Of a DNA stretch of 12,265 nucleotides, positions 7,166-12,265 are shown one piece after another. Under the pieces are notes generated by a model, which worked only from the letters and a program-made list of their open reading frames with translations, ran no database searches and had not been told where the DNA came from. This DNA is from Treponema sp. (lineage in GTDB: Bacteria; Spirochaetota; Spirochaetia; Treponematales; Breznakiellaceae). The stretch is from assembly GCA_009786715.1 (NCBI GenBank), contig WQRN01000044.1:1-12265 (forward strand). The letters are read 5' to 3'. Position 1 is the first letter of the stretch, and every line of letters begins with the position of its first letter. The translations under genes were made by a program, and so were the position numbers.

Positions 7166-8851
7166 AAGACTTTCAAGCATTATTCCTTCTTTGCGCGTTC
7201 TGATGATCAAAATGAACAAAAGAAACACGACAGATAACAGAAGAATAGACGATCCGATCAGCCATGGACGCTGCGCTTTGGCAACCTTAGAGCGGTAATC
7301 ATAAGTTCTCCGCATCCATTGATCCGCGACGGCTTTTGAATCAAGCATTTCAAGCGCGGTATCTATGATTGAACACAGAATACTTTCGTTTATATTAAAA
7401 GCAAAACGCGATTCGGATTTATAATCAAAAATAATATTTGCCTTATAACCGACAAATTCGTTGTAATTGGTAATGGCTAACAACCTATGCTGGCTGCTCA
7501 TAACCATGTCAACTTCGCCGCGTTCCAATCCGTTAAAAGCGGCATTTGAACTGATGTATTCCACGATATGCTGATGACCGGGAAACCAGCGTTTAAAGAT
7601 CTCTGAATAAACAGAACCCCAAACAAGCCCAATCCTTACATCCATAATTTCGTTAATACTAATATTCGGAAGCGTATATTTGGATACCAGCGTATAGTAG
7701 TCGATTAAAGTAGGCTGGTTCGGCCACAAAAAACGTCCTTCGCGATCATGCGAGCGAATCATTTCCGCGGACATTTGCGCTTCGCCTTCTTCCAGCTTTC
7801 TTACAAGTTCCGGCCACTCAGTGTCTTTTTCATTTACAAGAGTAAAAGTAAGCCCCGTAAGCCTTTCTATCTTTGGAATCATATCGAAAATAATACCCTG
7901 CCATTCGCGTTCATATGAATTGTAAAAACTAACAGGATAATTGTAATATTCGGCGACAAATCTGACTTCTTTATTTTTAGCTAAATATTCTTTTTGTTTA
8001 TCGTTAAGCCACGAGAACAATTTATACTTTTTAAATTCCAGCTCCCCGCGGATGTAAAATTCATTAATGATGCGGAGTCCGTGGTTTGCAATAATCTTAT
8101 CCAAAACAGTAATGATCGGTTCAAGCGAAGGATTTTGCGTTGTCATGGAAACAGGCCTGTAGGTTAACGGGTAAAAATGACTGATAGATAAATCGCGGTG
8201 ATGTAAAAAATTTGCTTCTGCTGTTTGACTGTAATAGAAAACATCAATTACGCCGTTCTTCAGCGCGTCATAAACAAGATCTACATCTTTAAGAAGAACA
8301 ATGTCATAAGTGCCGGCTTTCAGTTCATAAGTTACAGTATCAACCGTAGTAGTGCCTTCGATAAAGCCGCAGCGGATACGGCGCTCGCTGACTATTTCTT
8401 CCAGCGGTTTGCTGCCGGCCAGACGGTATGTGTTTAAAAGACGCGACGCAATCGGCTTGGACATATAGTAATTTAAAAGGCGTTCCGCAGTGGGCGTTAT
8501 CTCGCCTGTAAAAGAAATATCTCTGGTTTCAAGACCCGCAAGGATATCCAGCCAGTCGTATATTGCAGGTTTAAAAGTGATGCCGAAAATTCCGGACATC
8601 CATTCACAGAACAGCGCGGAAAAACCTTTGACATCGCCTTTTTCATCTTCAAACGCTTCTACGCTGAGCGGCATCCCGTAAATTAAAGTCCGCCCGCGCA
8701 GCGCTTCTATTACTTTTATTTCATCTTTTGTAATTCCGGGAATATCATAAAATGTTTTTAAAACATTATCCTGCGCATTATTGGTTGATTTGCCGCAGCC
8801 AAGAAACAGAACAGAAATAATTATCGCAGGAATAATTTTTCTAAGTATCAT
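5609..8851 (-). CDS. Hybrid sensor histidine kinase with two SBP_bac_3 sensor domains, HisKA, HATPase, REC and HPt
   Basis: This is an inner-membrane phosphorelay kinase of 1080 residues. The N-terminus looks like a lipoprotein signal (MILRKIIPAIIISVLFLGC, Cys19; Phe at -3 makes the lipobox relaxed). Two periplasmic solute-binding-protein domains follow at about 48-275 and 292-520. One transmembrane helix lies at about 529-551, then a short coiled coil (560-590). HisKA has the phospho-acceptor His600 in MSHEIRTPMNS. The HATPase has N-box NLLSNAVKFT, G1 DSGIGM (749-754) and G2 GGTGLGLP. REC has Glu849-Asp850, phospho-acceptor Asp899 (FMDMHMP), Thr927 and Lys949. HPt carries His1021 in HSLKSNAG. 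All catalytic residues are present. The fused domains suggest it senses an amino acid or similar small ligand directly. Its ATG overlaps the stop of the upstream kinase (ATGA, 8851-8848) and has a GGAG 5 bases before it, so the two are translationally coupled. No output regulator is seen nearby. Confidence 0.94.
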   Translation of the reverse strand: MILRKIIPAIIISVLFLGCGKSTNNAQDNVLKTFYDIPGITKDEIKVIEALRGRTLIYGMPLSVEAFEDEKGDVKGFSALFCEWMSGIFGITFKPAIYDWLDILAGLETRDISFTGEITPTAERLLNYYMSKPIASRLLNTYRLAGSKPLEEIVSERRIRCGFIEGTTTVDTVTYELKAGTYDIVLLKDVDLVYDALKNGVIDVFYYSQTAEANFLHHRDLSISHFYPLTYRPVSMTTQNPSLEPIITVLDKIIANHGLRIINEFYIRGELEFKKYKLFSWLNDKQKEYLAKNKEVRFVAEYYNYPVSFYNSYEREWQGIIFDMIPKIERLTGLTFTLVNEKDTEWPELVRKLEEGEAQMSAEMIRSHDREGRFLWPNQPTLIDYYTLVSKYTLPNISINEIMDVRIGLVWGSVYSEIFKRWFPGHQHIVEYISSNAAFNGLERGEVDMVMSSQHRLLAITNYNEFVGYKANIIFDYKSESRFAFNINESILCSIIDTALEMLDSKAVADQWMRRTYDYRSKVAKAQRPWLIGSSILLLSVVFLLFILIIRTRKEGIMLESLVRERTEKLNKYQNELEAALNTAKAASKSKSSFLANMSHEIRTPMNSIIGFSELAIDDAVSKKTKDYLNSIKTNAEWLLQIINDILDISKIESGKMELEKIPFDMHDLFSSCRTLVMPKAVEKGIMLHFYAEPSVGRKPLGDPTRLRQVFINLLSNAVKFTNTGIVKLVTDVVTVSGNTITFHFEVKDSGIGMTAKQIDTVFEPFAQGESGTTRKYGGTGLGLPITKSIIEMMGGKLLVESTPGIGSRFYFDLTFDTVDVTKEEFFEKKVSLKEIEKPVFEGEVLLCEDNIMNQQVICEHLSRVGLKTSVAENGKIGLDMVTDRLQKHERQFDLIFMDMHMPVMDGLEASTQIIKLATGVPIIAMTANIMADDREVYKRSGLNDCVGKPFTSQELWRCLLKYLKPLSGGTMLDKIDSPEADMEFQNSLKKYFIKANSNCYEDMCRALDQDDKKTAHRIVHSLKSNAGQIKKIRLQTIAADLEFQLMGENNTITPVQLAEFKMELDSVLAELKAMFAESE

Positions 8852-10410
8852 TCCATCTCCGATGAAAACTCACTTAATACCTGATCTAACTCTGTTTTAA
8901 GAGCAGTAAATAATTCTTCTGTAACAAGATTGATGCCGTCTCTTAAATGATGCTCTACCTGCGCGGCGGCCTTCTGCAGTTCTGTCCTGCCAACCTGCCC
9001 CGCGTTACCTTTTAACGTATGCGCGAGTCTGTGCGCAAGTTTTATATCTTTTTTATTAATGGCATCATTTATCTCGTTGAATTTATTAATACTGCTGTTA
9101 TAAAAAACCTTTCTAAGCGTTTTTTGGAATTCCGCGTCCGACTCGGGCATACTTACCGCAGCAGCGGCATCATCCGGCGAAGACTCTTGTTTTTCGATAG
9201 GTGTAAAATATTTTAAGAGACAGCGCCATAATTCCTGTGATGTAAAAGGTTTGCAAACGCAATCTTTCATGCCGCTTGCTTTATAAACATCCATATCGTC
9301 AGCCATAATATTCGCAGTCATCGCTACAATCGGAATTGAAGGCGCCAATTCACGAATTTTAGCGGAAGCTTCAAGACCGTCCATTACAGGCATATGCATA
9401 TCCATAAAAACAAGATCGAAAAGTTTTTCGCCTTTTTTAATTCTGTCACTAACAGTATCTACGCCAACCTTGCCGTTTTCCGCAACAAAAGTTTCAATGC
9501 CTACCCTTAAAAGATGTTCTTTAATAACCTGCTGGTTCATTATATTATCTTCACATAACAAAATCTCGCCTTTGAACAAGGGTTTTTCTATTTCTTTAAG
9601 CCCGATTTTTCTTTCCAGCATCTCTTCTTCTGATCTTGGGATTGTGTTGAATGTAAGATCGAAACTAAACTTGCTGCCTACCCCCGGAGTGCTTTCTACA
9701 AAAAGTTTTCCGCCCATCATTTCTACAAGATTTTTAGAAATTGGAAGGCCAAGCCCTGTGCCGCCGTAGATGCGCGTAGTTCCGGTTTCAGCTTGAGTGA
9801 ACGGAGTAAACACCCTTTCGATCTGTTCGCTCGACATTCCGATACCTGAATCTTTAATCTCGAAATGCATTGATATAGTATCGTTTGTCATGCTGGTAAT
9901 ATCGGAATGAAGCTTAACCATTCCCGCGTTTGTAAACTTGATAGCGTTAGACAAAAGATTTACGAATACCTGCCTGAGTCTTGTAGGATCGCCGACAGGC
10001 CTTCTGCCGACAGACGGCTCGGCATAGAAGTGAAGCATAATTCCTTTTTCGACAGCTTTCGGCATAACCAAAGTGCGGCAGCTTGAAAATAGCTCATGTA
10101 GATCGAAGGGAATATTTTCCAGTTCCATTTTACCGGATTCAATTTTTGAAATATCAAGAATGTCATTAATAATTTCCAATAACCACTTTGCGTTTGTGCG
10201 GATATTTTCGATATACTCTCTTGTCTTCGGCGTAAAGTCGCCGTCGAGCGCAAGTTCTGAAAAACCCATAATACTGTTCATCGGAGTGCGGATTTCATGA
10301 CTCACATTCGCTAAAAAAACAGATTTGGAACTATTCGCGGTTTTCGCCGCGTCAAGCGCTTTTTCCAAATCTTTTTGATATTTGTTTAACTCGAGTGTCC
10401 GCTCACGAAC
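8848..10410 (-). repeat. Duplicated kinase module, copy B (coiled coil to HPt of the soluble kinase)
   Basis: This is the partner of the block at 5609-7165. Homology begins at the same point in both proteins (RERT..LNKYQ) and stops abruptly upstream of it, where copy A has a membrane helix and copy B a short basic head. It is a tandem direct duplication at gene scale, diverged at many third codon positions. Confidence 0.85.
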
Positions 10411-10482
10411 AATATTTTCGAGTCGCTTATTTTCATTGCTTTTTTTGAAAAGAAATGAAAGGGGGTTGCTTTTATTCTGCAT
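8848..10482 (-). CDS. Soluble hybrid histidine kinase lacking any sensor domain (HisKA-HATPase-REC-HPt)
   Basis: This 544-residue protein is a paralogue of the kinase encoded immediately downstream. It has no signal peptide, membrane helix or recognisable sensor. About 20 basic, Asn-rich residues lead into a coiled coil (21-50). HisKA has His62 (VSHEIRTPMNS). The HATPase has NLLSNAIKFT, DSGIGM (211-216) and GGTGLGLP. REC has Glu311-Asp312, Asp361 (FMDMHMP), Thr389 and Lys411. HPt has His488 in HTLKGNAG. All are intact, so the enzyme should be active. A 25-residue acidic/Ala linker (428-450) precedes HPt. The start is taken as the ATG at 10482 rather than the in-frame GTG at 10494, because that GTG lies inside the AAGGTGAGG ribosome site. 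The preceding 220 bases hold a promoter and no in-frame sensor, so this is not a visible frameshift remnant. It may depend on a partner for input, possibly the downstream kinase by heterodimerisation or phosphotransfer. Confidence 0.93.
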   Translation of the reverse strand: MQNKSNPLSFLFKKSNENKRLENIVRERTLELNKYQKDLEKALDAAKTANSSKSVFLANVSHEIRTPMNSIMGFSELALDGDFTPKTREYIENIRTNAKWLLEIINDILDISKIESGKMELENIPFDLHELFSSCRTLVMPKAVEKGIMLHFYAEPSVGRRPVGDPTRLRQVFVNLLSNAIKFTNAGMVKLHSDITSMTNDTISMHFEIKDSGIGMSSEQIERVFTPFTQAETGTTRIYGGTGLGLPISKNLVEMMGGKLFVESTPGVGSKFSFDLTFNTIPRSEEEMLERKIGLKEIEKPLFKGEILLCEDNIMNQQVIKEHLLRVGIETFVAENGKVGVDTVSDRIKKGEKLFDLVFMDMHMPVMDGLEASAKIRELAPSIPIVAMTANIMADDMDVYKASGMKDCVCKPFTSQELWRCLLKYFTPIEKQESSPDDAAAAVSMPESDAEFQKTLRKVFYNSSINKFNEINDAINKKDIKLAHRLAHTLKGNAGQVGRTELQKAAAQVEHHLRDGINLVTEELFTALKTELDQVLSEFSSEME

Positions 10483-10488
10483 TAATAG

Positions 10489-10497
10489 CCTCACCTT
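10489..10497 (-). promoter_or_regulatory. Shine-Dalgarno that decides the start of the soluble kinase
   Basis: The minus strand reads AAGGTGAGG, 6 bases before the ATG at 10482. The GTG inside it (10494-10492) is in frame but cannot be both ribosome site and start, so the 544-residue protein is preferred. Confidence 0.75.
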
Positions 10498-10715
10498 AGG
10501 GATGTCGAATATTCCTAATTATCTTTGTAAATTATAACAGTATATTGATGAAAAAACAAGAAAAAAAGCTACGATTTTGCTATCTACAGTGATTTTTTGA
10601 TGATTATCGATACAAAACAACCCCATCTTACTTCAAATTTAACCTCCCAGACGGATAAAATCTACAATTTTCAATTTTTTTAAGGAAATTCAGATAATTT
10701 ATTAATATTATTCCA
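10498..10715. other. Intergenic region between the macrodomain gene and the kinase operon
   Basis: About 220 AT-rich bases hold the kinase promoter. No convincing rho-independent terminator follows the macrodomain gene: poly-T stretches are present but without a GC-rich stem. The minus strand has a GGGAGG (10649-10644) that is not placed to serve any gene, and a 35-codon ATG frame (10626-10519) that runs through the promoter and is probably not coding. No RNA gene was recognised. Confidence 0.5.
10531..10559 (-). promoter_or_regulatory. Extended -10 sigma-70 type promoter for the two-kinase operon
   Basis: On the minus strand TTGTTT (10559-10554) is separated by 17 bases from TATAAT (10536-10531), and TGT directly precedes the -10. 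The predicted start near 10524 gives a leader of about 42 bases carrying the AAGGTGAGG site. It is the best-formed promoter in the window. Confidence 0.7.
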
Positions 10716-11237
10716 TTAAAATCTTAATTGGTATAATGAATAATTTTCCTGATCGAAACATACAAAAATAACCTGTTTTATTCCGGTTATTTCTTTCAAT
10801 GTTTCTCTAACTGTATTGATAGCAATGTCTGCCGCTTTATCTTTTGGATAACTGTAAATCCCTGTACTGATATTCGGAAAAGCGATGCTTTCGATACCAT
10901 TCTCATTCGCAAGCATTAAACTTTTTCTGTAACACGAAGCAAGCAATTCGGGCTCACTTTTATTTCCGCCGTTCCAAACAGGCCCTACAGTATGTATCAC
11001 ATATTTCGCAGGCAGCCTTCCCGCTCCGGTAATTACAGCGTCTCCTGTAGGACACGGCACATTCGGGCGGCGGCTTTCTGCGATTTTTATACATTCTTTT
11101 AGCAGTTCGGCCCCTGCAGCAGCGTGTATTGCGCCGTCTACTCCGCCGCCGCCCATTAGGTTTGTGTTTGCGGCATTTACGATTGCGTCAACTTTTTGAG
11201 TGGTTATGTCGCCGAGGATTGATTCTAGTTTACACAT
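10716..11237 (-). CDS. Macrodomain ADP-ribose hydrolase (YmdB / O-acetyl-ADP-ribose deacetylase type)
   Basis: A single macrodomain of 173 residues makes up the whole protein, the usual length for bacterial YmdB-like enzymes. These hydrolyse O-acetyl-ADP-ribose and can remove mono-ADP-ribose from proteins or nucleic acids. The ADP-ribose pocket is intact: GDIT (9-12), VDAIVNAAN (16-24), the GGGGVDGAIH loop (29-38) with Asn24 and Asp34 matching the catalytic Asn25/Asp35 of E. coli YmdB, TGDAVITGAG (64-73), YVIHTVGP (79-86) and the phosphate loop PNISTGIYSYP (121-131). The start ATG has TAGGAG 8 bases upstream, and the TAG of this site is the stop codon of the preceding VOC gene, so the two genes are closely coupled. 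It is the last gene of a three-gene group. Whether its target is a metabolite or a modified macromolecule cannot be read from sequence. Confidence 0.93.
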   Translation of the reverse strand: MCKLESILGDITTQKVDAIVNAANTNLMGGGGVDGAIHAAAGAELLKECIKIAESRRPNVPCPTGDAVITGAGRLPAKYVIHTVGPVWNGGNKSEPELLASCYRKSLMLANENGIESIAFPNISTGIYSYPKDKAADIAINTVRETLKEITGIKQVIFVCFDQENYSLYQLRF

Positions 11238-11247
11238 AATATTTCTC

Positions 11248-11640
11248 CTAATTATTAAACGATCCTATTTCGATCAAATTCCCTTCCGTGTCTGCAACAT
11301 AACTTGTTCGCTGTCCCCATTCCATTGTCGTTGGCGGAAAAATGCTTTTAACGCCTAAATCCATTAATCTTTTATATTCCTTGTCCACATCATCGTAAGT
11401 TTTCATTTCAAAAGCTATTTCCATTGTACCATTGTTACCTTTAGGGTATCCATATTCCTGTGATGTCATTTTTTCAAAATCTTTTCGTCCGTACATAATC
11501 AGTTTACATTCACCGGTTTGAAACTCGGCGTTTGGTTCACCTCTTTTCCAGTTGGTTTCCAGTCCAATTGTGTCGCGGTAGAATGTTACCATTTTTTCTA
11601 GGTTGGTTACGAATAGACCGATGGCTTGGAGATGGGGCAT
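11248..11640 (-). CDS. VOC (glyoxalase/bleomycin-resistance/dioxygenase fold) family protein
   Basis: The 130 residues form two beta-alpha-beta-beta-beta units typical of a VOC monomer. The first is AIGLFVTNLEKMVTFYRDTIGLET followed by the strand AEFQTGECKLIMYG. The second is GTMEIAFEMKTYDDVDKEYKRLMDLGV followed by RTSYVADTEGNLIEIGSF. Possible metal ligands remain in the second half (Glu74 of TMEIAFE and the Glu of LIEIGSF). The position that carries the first metal-binding His in glyoxalase-type members (H..L.V.D) holds Ala6 here, so a classical glyoxalase I reaction is doubtful. A ligand-binding or antibiotic-sequestering role is possible. The ATG is 4 bases after the stop of the upstream GIY-YIG gene, with GGGA as a modest ribosome site inside the end of that gene. 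Confidence 0.85.
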   Translation of the reverse strand: MPHLQAIGLFVTNLEKMVTFYRDTIGLETNWKRGEPNAEFQTGECKLIMYGRKDFEKMTSQEYGYPKGNNGTMEIAFEMKTYDDVDKEYKRLMDLGVKSIFPPTTMEWGQRTSYVADTEGNLIEIGSFNN

Positions 11641-11644
11641 TTAT

Positions 11645-12265
11645 TCATCCCACAAAAGTATAAGTTTCATTGTAATAGGCATTAAGCGATTTGCCTTCAT
11701 AACTCCAATACCTTGTAGGTTGTATATTATAATCAATGTCAAGAATTTCTCTTGTAACCTGAGTTAAAGATTTTTCTTCATCGCTGTCTGCTGTTTTTAC
11801 TTTTCTATCAGATGACACAAACACTTCCGCTGATGTTTCGCCGTAAGTAAAAACCAGTTTAGCGCCTATAGGCACACCAATCTCGGCAAAATTTAACGGA
11901 GGTCGTCTTCTTTTGTAATTTTCTGAAGCTTCTTTCTCCGCAGTAGAAACAGATTTATTAATTTCTGCTGTTATAGCAGGAGTAACATCCTTTTTCGCAA
12001 ATAGCCGTAATATAGCAATTGCCTGATCCGGATCAATCTCAAAAAACTCCCTTCTTGGGTTTACTCTATTGGGATAAAATGCCTTATGCAGCGCGTTTTC
12101 CACAACTTTGCAATCATCTACTTCGCAGGCAAAAAGACACTCAAAAGGCAATGGAACGCCTGTTGTGTTTAGTTCATTCATACGGCTTGTTATCTCGTTT
12201 GTTGTTTGCCCTATTTTTACCAATCCGGGCATTGCAGGATTAGATAAGACATATACGAGACCTTT
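11645..12265 (-). CDS. GIY-YIG nuclease-like protein (T5orf172/MUG113 type) with RAMA-like C-terminal domain; 5' end outside window
   Basis: The reading frame is open to the right edge, so 206 residues are visible and the start lies outside. An internal ATG at 12232 is not the start: the 11 codons before it (KGLVYVLSNPA) carry the first GIY-YIG strand. Numbering from the window edge, the motifs are GLVYVL (2-7), GLVKIG (14-19, the YIG position), Arg28 in SRMNELNT, Glu56 in VENALHKAF (the catalytic glutamate position) and RREFFEI (71-77). This is the usual set of the T5orf172/MUG113 branch. After a charged linker (90-122) comes a second small domain at 126-206 (VPIGAKLVFTYGETSAEVFV, then KSLTQVTREIL and YWSYEGKSLNAYY). 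It resembles the RAMA/DUF4357 modules found with restriction and methylation proteins. It probably acts on or binds DNA. It heads the visible part of an operon with the VOC and macrodomain genes; its promoter is not in view. Confidence 0.85.
   Translation of the reverse strand, partial: KGLVYVLSNPAMPGLVKIGQTTNEITSRMNELNTTGVPLPFECLFACEVDDCKVVENALHKAFYPNRVNPRREFFEIDPDQAIAILRLFAKKDVTPAITAEINKSVSTAEKEASENYKRRRPPLNFAEIGVPIGAKLVFTYGETSAEVFVSSDRKVKTADSDEEKSLTQVTREILDIDYNIQPTRYWSYEGKSLNAYYNETYTFVG

Noticed and set aside
10519..10626. A 35-codon ATG frame on the minus strand in the gap before the kinase operon.
   Set aside because: It runs through the -35/-10 of the kinase promoter, and the nearby GGGAGG is about 16 bases from its ATG, too far to serve it. 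Its composition (runs of Phe, Leu, Ser) follows the AT-rich DNA.
10716..11237. The macrodomain protein as the DarG antitoxin of a DarTG system.
   Set aside because: DarG has an extra C-terminal domain and sits next to darT. This protein is a single YmdB-length macrodomain and no DarT-like gene is visible.
12019..12243. A plus-strand open frame of 74 codons opposite the GIY-YIG gene.
   Set aside because: It lies wholly within a coding region with clear family motifs on the other strand and shows no recognisable domain.
1..12265. CRISPR arrays, tRNA or rRNA genes, insertion sequences and attachment sites.
   Set aside because: No regularly spaced short repeats, cloverleaf-like sequence, transposase motifs or terminal inverted repeats were seen on reading both strands. 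The only long repeat is the kinase module duplication.

Overview
This window reads as a chromosomal segment of a fermentative, motile, environment-sensing bacterium. The best fit is a treponeme-like spirochete of the gut, rumen or termite-hindgut kind. The reasons are family-level impressions: the style of the chemoreceptor N-terminus, the relaxed lipobox, large hybrid kinases with fused solute-binding domains, and a xylan-side-chain hydrolase. No rRNA or other phylogenetic marker is present, so the assignment is tentative. Start codons are mostly ATG with visible Shine-Dalgarno sequences. All genes but one lie on the minus strand.

Layout from left to right. (1) Bases 1-263: the N-terminus of a membrane chemoreceptor, cut by the left edge, with its own likely promoter. 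(2) Bases 325-2569: a compact three-gene polar amino-acid ABC importer, transcribed leftward as binding lipoprotein, permease, ATPase. (3) Bases 2570-2705: an AT-rich divergent control region. (4) Bases 2706-5597: the only plus-strand gene, a GH115 alpha-glucuronidase with no signal peptide and no Shine-Dalgarno. (5) Bases 5609-10482: two overlapping (ATGA) hybrid histidine kinases that share a duplicated HisKA-HATPase-REC-HPt module. The promoter-proximal one is soluble and has no sensor. The second has a lipoprotein-type signal, two tandem SBP_bac_3 domains and a membrane helix. (6) Bases 10483-10715: an intergenic region with a good extended -10 promoter for the kinase pair. (7) Bases 10716-12265: a tight three-gene group, transcribed leftward as a GIY-YIG (T5orf172-type) protein with a RAMA-like C-terminus (cut by the right edge), a VOC/glyoxalase-fold protein, and a YmdB-like macrodomain hydrolase.

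How the genes may work together: the chemoreceptor, the amino-acid importer and the binding-protein-domain kinase all point to sensing and taking up small solutes. The GH115 enzyme would trim (4-O-methyl)glucuronic acid from imported xylo-oligosaccharides in the cytoplasm. The kinases carry complete phosphorelay domains, but no DNA-binding response regulator is visible, so their output lies elsewhere. The right-hand trio mixes nucleic-acid, small-molecule and ADP-ribose chemistry and is the least explained group here.
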